From Cryptomeria japonica (taxonomy: Eukaryota; Streptophyta; Pinopsida; Cupressales; Cupressaceae): DNA of 64,000 nt. Under the pieces are notes generated by a model. The model did no database searches, had not been told where the DNA came from, and saw only the letters and a program-made list of their open reading frames with translations. The stretch is from the NCBI RefSeq assembly GCF_030272615.1, contig NC_081405.1:313309735-313373734 (forward strand), in the 5' to 3' direction. Below are positions 16,101-25,585 of the stretch, piece by piece (the stretch's first letter is position 1; each line of letters begins with the position of its first letter). The position numbers were made by a program, and so were the translations under genes.

Positions 16101-17250
16101 TGTATGGTTTTACTATCGATTTGTAAAACCTTAACATAGTGAATTCTTCCATGAAGAACTAGTCAGCCAATTCTATTTGACTTCCGAGTTGAATGCAATC
16201 TCTACAAGACACAGACAACCTAGGCATTGGAGTGCTTGTAATTTCATTATACATTGGTGCCAAAAAGAAGTCTACAAAATGGTTGTAGTTCTTTCTATTA
16301 TCATGCATCCTTATCTTTGGCGTCCAATCATATATTGGACACTCTGTTCTCTTCCTAGTCTTCTCACCAATCTTATAGCTCACAATTTGAAGCTTTTTGG
16401 TCTCAAATATTGCACGATTCTTGGATAGAAGGAGATAGCACAAGTAGGATGAGAACCTAAATGTCTTACAGGAACCTTTTTTGATCATTAGTAATTGTTT
16501 TTGCATGGATTTTACAATGTGCTCAATAAAATTATATCTTACTGGCTGACCTACATAATGGATATTATAAATCATTTCAAGAAGGCTTGCACCCACTTCT
16601 CTATCATTTTCCAATCCCAGGCAAAATGACAGCAAGGAAATAGTATCCCCAACCCATGGAACAAAAATGTTAGAACCATAAGGAGGCTTATGATTCTAAT
16701 CCAACACAGTACCAGTACCACTCTTTATTAGAGCTTTGATAAATGAATCTCTGCGACTTGGATCGAGATTCTCATAATTCCCTGCTAGCTTTTCAAGGTC
16801 AATTTGGACGTATGAGTTTTGGGCTTCAAATCCTAGGTTCAACAAACAAGCAAATTCTCCCTCGTTTATGGATAGAATTTCCTCTTTTGTATTTTTATTG
16901 ACAATTGCTTTTATATCTTCATCCTAATTTTCGGCGCAGACCATGAAAAAATCAGGGCAAGGGAATACTTCAAGTGACACCATGCTTCCCAATCCAACAT
17001 CCCACGATGCATTTTTATATGTTCTTCATTGTAACATTGGGTTGAAAACAGTAAATTTTGCCCTGCATGCATCTGTCACCTTACTAGACAATGCATATCT
17101 AATATCTATGATACGCTTTTCACCATGGATAGCAGGGTCATAAATATCATGGTATTCATTAGTGAAACCTGGTGTTTTAACCAGTTCGGTTAGGTACATT
17201 TTGTTTTTCAGTTTGCTTCCTGTTGAACTACTGCTTCCCATTTTCCCCAT
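13186..17250 (-). pseudogene. Large unrecognised ORF inside the giant hAT, about 1,350 codons, decayed
   Basis: Reading leftward from ATG at 17250 (MGKMGSSSSTGSK), one frame runs to about 15700, then shifts by one and continues to about 14200, and returns for the last 200 residues ending at 13186. It holds roughly eight stops or frameshifts in 4 kb, so one long single-exon ORF was once present. Visible parts are an N-terminal globular region (INEGEFACLLNLGFEAQ; CPIYDWTPKIRMHD; LPIHVTERVFALEYV), an acidic and proline-rich middle (DRTEDDDEYEVEPPP), a Ser/Thr/Gly linker, a coiled coil (REKNKLEKQIEKLQEDLENE, near 14260-14200) and a helical C-terminus. I do not recognise the family. It converges with the hAT transposase, and tandem arrays lie directly upstream of its start. 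It is either a second transposon gene, a captured cargo gene or a nested element. Confidence 0.6.
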
Positions 17251-17566
17251 CGTTGTTATTGTTGATAATTCAAAATAATGCTAGATAAAAACTTGAAAAT
17301 GCTAATCCTCAAATTGGACCATGAGATTAAAAAAAGCAAAAAAGGCGGGATGTAGGTGTTCTAGATTTTACCCAGAATTTCTATTTCACTAGATTGGCGC
17401 AGACAGTCTCTATTGCAACTTGCATTCCTCAATCTAGTAGTTGTTTCTGAATCTCCCTCGATTTAGAGGTTTTTCCATGAAATGAAATACAATTATGATT
17501 TACGAATCTCTTATTTTGAAAACTCTGAAAAGTAGAAAAGTAATACCTAAAGGGCAAAATATCTAG

Positions 17567-17756
17567 AATCATGTTGTAATTTTATTAATTACTATTAATA
17601 ACTATTCAATGCCGAAGGACAAAACATTCATTACTTCAGTATAAATTCTTAGGACATTAAGAATCATGTTGTAATTTTATTAATTATTATTAATAACTAT
17701 TCGATGTCGAAGGACAAAACATTCATTATTTCAGTATAAATTCTGAGGACATTAAA
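17567..17756. repeat. Two tandem copies of a 95-bp unit
   Basis: Units 17567-17661 and 17662-17756 begin AATCATGTTGTAATTTTATT and share AAGGACAAAACATTCATTA. They differ at only a few positions, which indicates a fairly recent duplication. They lie upstream of the large minus-strand ORF and directly adjoin the 265-bp array. Confidence 0.85.
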
Positions 17757-18920
17757 TTTAAAACATTCAATTCTGGGCGAAGTTCTCACAAATGTGTTCA
17801 CTTCCCACATTCGGGCCGAAATCCACCTTAAGTCATTGATCTTTTCTCATCCAACGGACAAGGGACCAAGGTACCTGTTGTGACTTTATGGGTCTGTTTT
17901 TTAAGTTTGTTTAATAATTTTAAACTTCCACTTGAAAAAGAGCTTTATAGACTTAATTATATTTAATTAAATTTAAAACGTTTCAATTCCGGGCAAAGTT
18001 CTCACAAATGTGTTCACTTCCCACATTCGGGCCAAAATCCACCCTAAGCCTTCGATCTTTGCTCATCCAATGGATGATGGTACATGTTGTCAGTTGTCGT
18101 GGGTACCATGACTTCTGCTAGTTTTCAGGCACGTCACCATACTCATGTCACTTTTCGGGTTTGTTTTTTAAGTCTATTTAATATTTTAAACTTCTGCCCA
18201 AAAAAGAGCTTTATAGACTTAATTACATTTAATTAAATTTAAAATGTTCAATTCCGGGTGAGGTTCTCAGAAAGATGTTCACTACTCACATTCGGGCCAA
18301 AATCCACCCTAAGCTGTTGATCTTTGTTCATCCAATGAATGATGGTACCTATTTTCAAATGTAGTGGGTCCCATGACTTCTGCCATTTTTTGGCACGTCA
18401 CCATACTCGTGTCACTTTTTGGGTCTATTTTTTAAGCCTATTTAATCATTTTAAACTTCCGCCTGAAAAAGAGCTTTATAGACTTAATTATATTTAATTA
18501 AATTTAAAATGTTCCATTCCAGGCAAAGTTCTCAGAAAGGTGTCCACTTCCCACATTCAAGCTGAAATCCACCCTAAGCCATTGATCTTTGTTCATCCAA
18601 TGGATGATGGTACCTATTTTCAGATGGAGTGGGTCCCATGACTTCTGCCATTTTTCTAGCACATCACCATACTCGTGTCACTTTTTGGTTCTATTTTTTA
18701 AGTCTATTTAATCATTTTGAAATTCCACCCGAAAAAGAGCTTTATAGACTTAATTATATTTAATTAAATTTAAAATGTTAAATTCTGGGTGAAGTTCTCA
18801 CAAATGTGTTTTCTTCCCACATTTGGGCTGAAATCCACCCTAAGCCATTGATCTTTGCTCATCCAACGAACGATGGTACCTGTTGAGTGTTGTTAGATGT
18901 CATCGGTCCCATAATAAGAG
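17757..18920. repeat. Tandem array, ~265-bp monomer, about 4.5 copies
   Basis: Monomers begin at about 17769, 17985, 18249, 18514 and 18780, each with ATTCYGGGYRARGTTCTCA. Each continues through CCCACATTCGGGC, AATCCACCCTAAGCC, GATCTTTGCTCATCCAA and GAGCTTTATAGACTTAATTA. The first monomer is shortened to about 216 bp and the last is partial. A diverged single copy lies near 22030-22130 at the far end of the giant hAT. Confidence 0.88.
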
Positions 18921-19508
18921 ACATTTAAATTTTAAAGATATGCAATAGTTTAAGATAAATTTAAAATCTAATGTTAATATTATTTGTAAAAATATGAAAT
19001 TGAAAATAGTATCAAACATGAAACTTAGTTTCTAGAATAAAACAAATAACTAAATAAAATTATAAATTTTGATATACAATTTGAAAGGTAAAAGATTAAT
19101 ATAAAAAAGAAAACATTCAATATTAAATCTAAAATATTAATTTAAAGTTTAATATAATAAAAATAAGTAAATATGTGCAGTCTTTTCAAAAATGTGCAGT
19201 TTTCAACTTGTTAAGCGAATAAATGTGGCAAGTACAACTGTCAAGGTGGTGAATGTTTGTTGCAGAAGGAAGCTATCTGCAGCAGGTCGCACGAACGAAG
19301 GGAGGAGAGGATGGCAGGAAATATTTTTCGTGATCTCATGGCATTAATGCCTTATCCTCCACACTCATTACCCACCCTAGACGGAGGCAGAATTTATTAC
19401 CTTTTGATCTGCATGCTAGATTTTGTTTTGAAGAAGACCAAGTTGTATCTTGTAGCTTCTGTATTACATTATTTTTGCAAGAAGTGTTTTTTGAAATTGC
19501 AGGGGACC
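18921..19508. other. AT-rich spacer in the giant hAT
   Basis: Sequence at 18921-19200 is very A/T-rich with no structure I can name. From about 19257 an open frame leads into the ORF relic that starts at 19509, possibly as its leader or as retroelement sequence upstream of it. Confidence 0.4.
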
Positions 19509-20196
19509 ATGGAGGCCAATCACGCAGTGAACATAAAAGAAATTAGTGCCCTTTTTGGGCAAAGTATTCTATAAACGAATGCAAGGATTATTCCAATTTA
19601 AGGATGAGAAGCTATGGGCGGCAACTCATCTGATGCTTGCGGAGGAGGTAGCACATATCTGTCACCGATATTGAACCAACATGGAGGTATACTTTTTGAT
19701 TCTTGGGTGGGCCTGTGAATTCGAACCGGAGGTGGAAAAGGTGAAACTCACTTTGGTCAAATCGATAGATGGGGATTTTTTGATCAACCTGGACTCAATT
19801 TTGGAGTGGATGGTGCCACGAGTTGGCATTCGAATTAAGGAAGTTGATGACCAGGAGGAATTGGTCCCTTTTATCCATGGCCCAGAGGATGAAATCAAAT
19901 ACTAGTGCCATGAACGAGCTCGTGTGGGGTGGGAAGCTATGAAACTTTTCATGAAATTAACCACGATGGATGCAGTCCTAAAGGCTCTGCATGTGGTGGC
20001 AAGGATGGAGGTTGGTAGGGAATTGAGAGATAGATTTAAAGAAGGTAGGGCCATACAGCTACTAGCAAGTTTGGAATGCAACCCCGACTTCAGGTGCCTA
20101 GACTACATTCCAAAAATGAAAGCTCAAGCGTCAAAAGGGAAAGCATCGACCTCCAAGGAAGGAAGAGAGGAGGCGACCCAGGGGGATAGCAAGTGA
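19509..20196 (+). pseudogene. Unrecognised ORF relic with an A-rich 3' end
   Basis: From ATG 19509 (MEANHAVNIKEISALFG) a one-base shift leads to VFYKRMQGLFQFKDEKLW, AEEVAHICHRY, then ACEFEPEVEKVKLTLVKSID, VGIRIKEVDDQEELVPFI and WEAMKLFMKLTTMDAVLKAL, ending in a lysine-rich tail at 20196. Two in-frame stops and one frameshift are present in about 230 codons. The downstream sequence ends at about 20482 with ACCAATAAAAAAAAA, like the 3' end of a retro-inserted transcript or LINE. It could be the last ORF of another 5'-truncated LINE nested in the hAT, or hAT cargo. I do not recognise the family. Confidence 0.4.
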
Positions 20197-20879
20197 GTGG
20201 CCTATTGACCAGTGCTTTTTATTTTGCTTCCAAATGTTTCAACTGTTAGTTTTTTAAATCCAAAACTTTTTATCAATGTTGGAACATTTGTTGGATAACC
20301 AACCATGAATTGGTTTTTTGTTTACTGCTACTAGATGTAGGGTAGGATAATTTACAAGTTTAAACTGTGGGTAGTATGGATCTCTTTCTATCTATATTTA
20401 TGCATGGTGATGGACTACAAATTTTTTATTTTGAAATCTCTGAATCAATAGAATGAAAAAAATATTTACCAATAAAAAAAAAGGAAGTAAATTTAATATA
20501 ACTAAATATAGTTTAATATAAGTAAGTTGGAGCTTTAGTTCAAATCTTAACTATATATTTATAAAATTATAATCAACCATAATCAATGTAGAAATAATTA
20601 ATGGAACAAACTGATTTTTTTTTTAATATATTAAATATAGAGGAAAAAGCATTACATAAAAAAGATCACAGTATTACATTAATTTCCATTGTTTAACAAA
20701 TAATTGAAATAACATAGCTCATATACAAAAAACATTTGAAAAAATTTAATTAATAAAAATGAAATAGAATTATAGAAAGCATTTTTATATCCATAAGACT
20801 CTAAGAGGCAAACTGAAACAAACTGGAATTTGAAAAATTATCATTAATATTTATGCTTTGGAAATTTACAATTTTTACG
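20197..20879. other. A-rich tail and AT-rich spacer
   Basis: The stretch contains the untranslated part and A-run (20473-20481) following the upstream ORF relic, then AT-rich DNA without recognisable features. Confidence 0.4.
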
Positions 20880-21641
20880 TCCGAGACTTGAGTCCCTCAA
20901 AAACTTAAAAGCCAAAATGAGTGAGCCACTGGGATTCAACATGTTAGGGTTCGAGGACATAGGAAAAAAAAACTACTAGGGGCCCAAGGGGGGTGGGGCT
21001 AGGGCACAAGTAGTGGAATTGTTTACAATTTTGCCCTAAGAGATTGTCCCTCCTTCCATGTAGAATTATTCAAATAGCATAAGCTGAGAGAATTCTTCAA
21101 GCCACATGTAGTTTGGAAAGTCATCTAGGAGCAACCATTTCCGGAGGAAGTCCCTGCCAATCCGCACCTATTTCCTATGATGCATCAACTGCTCCGCATT
21201 CAGGTTTAGGAGAAATGGTGGCCTGGCCACTGACATTGTTTAGTCAGGGAGGAGAAGCTTGGATAATTCACACGCCCAAGGGATCCCCACCCCTACTTCT
21301 GCAAGGACGACAAGAGTAATGTCATCTCCAAGGAAGTCTTCCTTAAAAACCTTCCTCAACAGCATCAACATATCCACCTTGTCTCCTTCGAGGTCTAGAA
21401 GAGATGCTAAGAAGTGGGATGTAATGTCCGTGTTAACATGGTACCTATTTTCATTTCCCATAAACTCTCTGCCCAGCACCATCTGCACAACCTCATTGGT
21501 GAACGACCCAACCTCATTGCAGACTGATTGGAGGGTTGGGTCTCTAACAGAGCCTAGAAAGGCCCTCTGTTCCTCTGCAAAAATGCTTCTCAAGTGGATG
21601 GGAGTGTCCATCTTGAGAAAACAGATTAACAAATTAAACAA
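20880..21641 (-). pseudogene. Unrecognised ORF relic, minus strand
   Basis: An open frame of 133 codons (21641-21240) reads IHLRSIFAEEQRAFLG, DPTLQSVCNEVGSFTNEVVQ, ENRYHVNTDITSHFLASLLD and KEDFLGDDITLVVLAEVG. After a stop and frameshifts, coding-like sequence continues (GRDFLRKWLLLDDFPNYMW, about 21150-21070). I do not recognise the protein. Length and composition are better than chance for this AT-rich DNA. It lies inside the giant hAT near the right end. It may be cargo or part of a nested element; no boundaries were found. Confidence 0.4.
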
Positions 21642-21660
21642 CCTTAGCCTAAAAACCTAA

Positions 21661-22269
21661 ACCAAAGGAAGAATTTAAAATTTTAAATACTGTGAGCTTC
21701 GACGATTTATCTACCAAATGGAAAAGGCTAATTGAAGATGAAAGAAGTAGAGATCGTATATAAATAGTTGAAGCTCTTGATTGTAATAATTACTTCTTTA
21801 ACTGTATTAACTGTTATAATTTTTTTTAAATCTTTCGTATCTCTGCAAATCTTTCCCATAAATGCACTATTGTGCAAAAATGGAAATAGCTATAAACCAG
21901 TACCAAATTGGTAAGTATCACATTGGAAGTTGTGGGGATAGAGTGGATTGCAATTAGTGAAAAGATATATATTAAATGGATGAAATTATCAATCGTGATT
22001 CATGACATTTGATACGTGTCTATTGAATCCAATTCCATTCCGAGCACTTTCTAGTGAGCTATGTTCTCTTCAGAAAATTGGGCTGAAATAAAACTTAATC
22101 CATTGATCTACGATCATCGAATGGTTTAAAATCACTGATAGATTTTAGGTATGTGTCACCCTTCATGTGTCAAAGAGGTCGTGCTTATTGATACATCGTG
22201 CAAAGTCTGGACTCAATGTATTATGTGATGTGAGGTACTAATGTGATGTGATGTGCCTTGTCTATTAAT
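21661..22269. other. Spacer with a diverged copy of the 265-bp monomer
   Basis: Around 22030-22130, CCATTCCGAGCACTTT, GGGCTGAAAT, TAATCCATTGATCTACGATC and ATCGAATGG follow the order of blocks in the 265-bp monomers at 17.75-18.92 kb. No gene is seen. Confidence 0.5.
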
Positions 22270-22690
22270 GGCAATGAATTCATGAAATCGCCAATAAATT
22301 ATATATTTTTCCATAAATAACAAAATATTCACCAAAACAAATTAAATAATTTTCAAGCGGTGGATAAAAATCGCCAATACATTTAAATAATTTTCAAGCG
22401 GTGGATAAAAATCGCCAATACATTTAACTAATTTTCCCTTCGGAGTAAAATTTTTCATTCATACAATTATATATTTGTTCCTTTTAACAAAAATTATTCG
22501 CCTCCCACAATAAATATTTTCCCCATAGAACAAGGTATTATTCGCCATAAATTTATGGAATTTTCGTACCCTAGAAAAAAAACACCAATACAAAATAATT
22601 TTTTTCCCCATTTTAAAAAAAAAATCGCCATCGATATGAAAATTTCCCCCCGAAAATAATGTCTAATTCGCCAGGATTTTACATAGTTGC
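22270..22690 (+). repeat. Right subterminal ~42-bp periodic repeat of the giant hAT
   Basis: The motif CGCCA/CACCA recurs at 22289, 22330, 22372, 22413, 22499, 22543, 22583, 22626 and 22669. The spacing is 40-44 bp, with one unit near 22456 eroded. The pair 22341-22380 / 22381-22421 is almost identical (TTTTCAAGCGGTGGATAAAA). The array ends just inside the right terminal inverted repeat and mirrors the left array at 8600-9110. Confidence 0.75.
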
Positions 22691-22728
22691 CCGAGGGGTG
22701 GTTTCTTAAAGTTATCCCTGATGACCAC

Positions 22729-23936
22729 TTTGCTAGTATCTTTTCTTTCCACTTTATGATCTTGAATCACTTTAAGCATGATAGAAGAATCTCATTGCCC
22801 TTTTATTTTCTTTCATCATTGGAGCATAGTTTAGCGAATCATGCCAAGAATAGTGACAACCCTATTATGCACAAGGTTTTTAATAATGCTCATTATGGAA
22901 TGTAGTAAATCCCACGGGGTTAAGGGGTTAAACCCTCCCTTGTAGTGATAACCCCCAAATCGTCCACCAGCCCTGACATGCAAGTTGTGTCTAATACTGA
23001 GATTAAGGATGATAGGAATTGTATAGCTATGGATTGGCGGGACCTCAAGGTATCGAAGGACCTAGACTATTGTCCCTTTGAGGAAGAGGGCCCCCCCATA
23101 GAATATCACACTTGGCACCAACAACAGTAGAAGAAATAAACACCCTAGATTGGTTACAGGTAAATTAAAAATTCCTACCCCCAAGTCAAAGGGTTTGGGC
23201 CCACCAAATCCAAAAAATTCTAAATTGGGAAAAATAGGGGAAGATAAGGAAAGGGAAGAGGAAAGAATTAAACTTGACACCCCCTCAACATTGAATAGGT
23301 GGACCCAAAAGATAACAAAAAAGACATGGATTTTGTGGTGCTCCTGACAAATTTTACCAATAGCCAGAAAAAATGCTTTCTCTGGGTCAATAATGAAATT
23401 AACATGTTGAAGGAAGGCATTAAGGGTATTATTGATACCTTCACTAAGAATCCCATGCCAAACAAAATTGATATGCTTCTTCAAATGACCCATAAGATTA
23501 TGAGAGATGTTGAAGTCATGAAAAAGGATCATGAGTCCAAGATAGGGAAGTTGGAAAATAACTTGGAGGAGATTAAGGACAAACTCAACAAATTAGTTGA
23601 GATTAGAAAGGAAGCCATGAGCAGCAATGCTAGCAATGCCAAGGGTCTCAAAAAGGTCAATGAGATGATGGCTATCCATAGAACTCATCCTATCTCCAAT
23701 GTCTCGCCATCAGATGCCAAAAAAAGAAGAAAAATCAAGAACTAAGCTCACAAGGAGCGAGATCACAGGTTACTACGAGCCTCTTTACTAGAACAAGGAG
23801 TAGGAATCAAGAGAGGAGTTCAACGAGATTTATTATGGAATATCTTGAGGAGATCAACAAGAATATGATCCAACAGAACTCTGAGCTTATGCACTATCTA
23901 GTTTATTTTTCTCTTTTTGTGTTGTTCTTAGTTTAG
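22729..23936 (+). pseudogene. Extra LINE ORF, C-terminal half
   Basis: The half resumes at the hAT junction with FASIFSFHFMILNHFKHDR, then LPFYFLSSLEHSLAN. After frameshifts a coiled-coil part follows at 23299-23745 (KIGKLENNLEEIKDKLNKL), then a Ser/Arg-rich stretch, FIMEYLEEINKNMIQQNSEL, and a stop near 23936. Copy 2 has the same blocks in the same order (HHFTILNHFRHGR; RIEKLEEDVSEIKEKLNNL; FIMEDLEKINRSII). The nearby 3' LINE tail puts this ORF last in the element. The function is unknown; the coiled coil suggests self-association. Confidence 0.7.
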
Positions 23937-24108
23937 GTTTTTTGTTGGTTGTTATTCTGTGTGGGCTATGCCCTATTTCGGTGGTTGTTTTGCTGTTGGT
24001 TTTGGACTAGTTAGCGACTGTTTCATCTTTCTTAATTTTTTGTTTGGATTTAGGTTTTGGGTCCCTGTAAAACCTGTTTATCTTAATTAAAAGCATCTTT
24101 TTAAGTCA

Positions 24109-25329
24109 ATTATTATTAGGTGAAGCAGGTTAAGAAACAAACTCAATTTTTAAAAAAAAATCTTTCATTAAATTTATGTATTTTAAATATCAATAATTTG
24201 AATCTAGTGGAATTAACATCATTAAAATACCTACTCAACGCTTCCAAAAAAATATAATTACTCTTGTTATTAAAGAATAGAAAATATTCAACATGTAAAC
24301 ATCTACAGAATAATTTAAAATTATACAAAAGGTAAATAGACGCACAAGATATGATGATATTATAACCTACGAATAAATTTATTTGAGCCCTTAAAAATAG
24401 AAGTCATGTATGTTAATAATCATTCAAGAAACCTTAAAAATAAACATAACACAAGTATTTTTAGATGGCCATTGCTAGCAAAACATAAAACATAAAACAT
24501 TAATAGGATCCACCATGGGATCCTATAGAAATGCCAAATAAAACTCTAAATCTCTAGTTGTTTTTAACCATGAAAGGTTTCAATTACCTTCCTTTATCAT
24601 CATGAACAAACTTGATGAAGGATAAAATAAAAGCTTCAAAAATTTATCCAAATGTAGATCAAAATAAATGATATTTTTAGGCATATTGGATTTGGCTTCA
24701 ATTGTTGTTTTAATCATTGTTTTAATTTTAAATAAGAAATAAAAGACTCTCCTATGAAACTCTTGAAAAATTATTTGATTTCACTCCAACCAAATTTGCC
24801 AAAATATATATAATTTACCAAAGTCCCTACAAACAAGAGAGAATGAAGTTGAGGTAAGCAGATGGCCTATACTATTCCAAAGTTTAGGCACAAAAGTAGG
24901 ATGATTAACATATATTTTCCTAAACTTCTACCTTAAGTTCTAAATTTCTTTTAAAAAGGAGCATTGAAACAAAAATGTTTGATCCATTATTAATTATTGT
25001 GACAAATAAAATATATTGATGGCCCCAAGAAACCTATCTTCTTGATATTATCTCAAATGAGATATTTACCTTGAATTGAAAGCCAACAGAAGAAACTAAA
25101 TTTGGGTATTTCATAACTTGTTCCAAAATTTCCTCCATAAAGGAAATTAAACATTTCCTCTTCTTCTTATATCTAAATTTTGATATCTTGGAGAAATTGT
25201 ATAAAGTGCTTTTGAGTAGTGATCCTAGGCATGTACATTCAAGTCCTCTAAGGAAAAATAGGGTTTCTTAGATAAAATCAAAGCGAACATATTTGTATCC
25301 TCCAAATATCCCCCCTCTAGATCCAACTC
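24109..25329. other. AT-rich intergenic DNA
   Basis: No gene or element end recognised. Short open frames here are chance-like. Confidence 0.4.
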
Positions 25330-25493
25330 CAAGGCTCTCTTTGTTTGTGGACTATTTGTCTTCCCATAGTGCAGTGGTACTTAAAATTAGCAACCTTGGG
25401 TAACCCTACTTCAAGGCTCTCTTTGTTTGTGAACTATTTGTCTTCCCATAGTATAGTGGTACTTAAAATTAGCAACCTTGGGTCACCCTAATT
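25330..25493. repeat. 82-bp tandem duplication
   Basis: Units 25330-25411 and 25412-25493 begin CAAGGCTCTCTTTGTTTGTG. They share CTATTTGTCTTCCCATAGT and GGTACTTAAAATTAGCAACC with few differences. Confidence 0.85.
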
Positions 25494-25585
25494 CAATAAA
25501 GATCTCATAAAGGGTGAAGATATGTAAAGGATAAGAGAAGTTGAGAATATTTATGGAATAGAAGGCCTACTATAACAAATAATTA

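Larger units (their letters stand above)
8571..22728 (+). mobile_element. Giant 14.1-kb hAT-type transposon (body 8579-22720)
   Basis: The left end is CAGAGATTACTTTA (8579-8592). The right end, read as reverse complement from 22720, is CAGGGATAACTTTA; 12 of 14 bases match. CAG-starting termini are typical of hAT. Flanking 8-bp duplications are ACGACCAC (8571-8578) and ATGACCAC (22721-22728), with one mismatch. The insertion point falls inside the extra ORF of a LINE. Joining the flanks restores the reading frame seen uninterrupted in LINE copy 2 (YITLDGRYASIF near 57.8 kb). Inside lie a hAT transposase relic (+), a large convergent ORF relic (-), about 42-bp repeats at both ends, a 265-bp array and two unrecognised ORF relics. 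Some internal parts may be later nested insertions. Confidence 0.87.
7522..24108 (+). mobile_element. 5'-truncated LINE copy 1, split by a giant hAT insertion
   Basis: The insertion is bounded by a perfect 13-bp duplication TCTTTTTAAGTCA at 7522-7534 and 24096-24108. The body is 7535-8578 plus 22729-24095, about 2.4 kb once the hAT insertion is removed. It begins inside an RNase H domain, so it is 5'-truncated. It continues into a separate ORF starting at 8154 (MGGDK) and ends with a LINE-like tail, TGTTTATCTTAATTAAAAGCA. The same order, from RNase H to the extra ORF to a TTTATC...AAAAA tail, is seen in the minus-strand copy at 56.5-58.8 kb. The truncation and target duplication fit target-primed reverse transcription. 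Confidence 0.88.
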
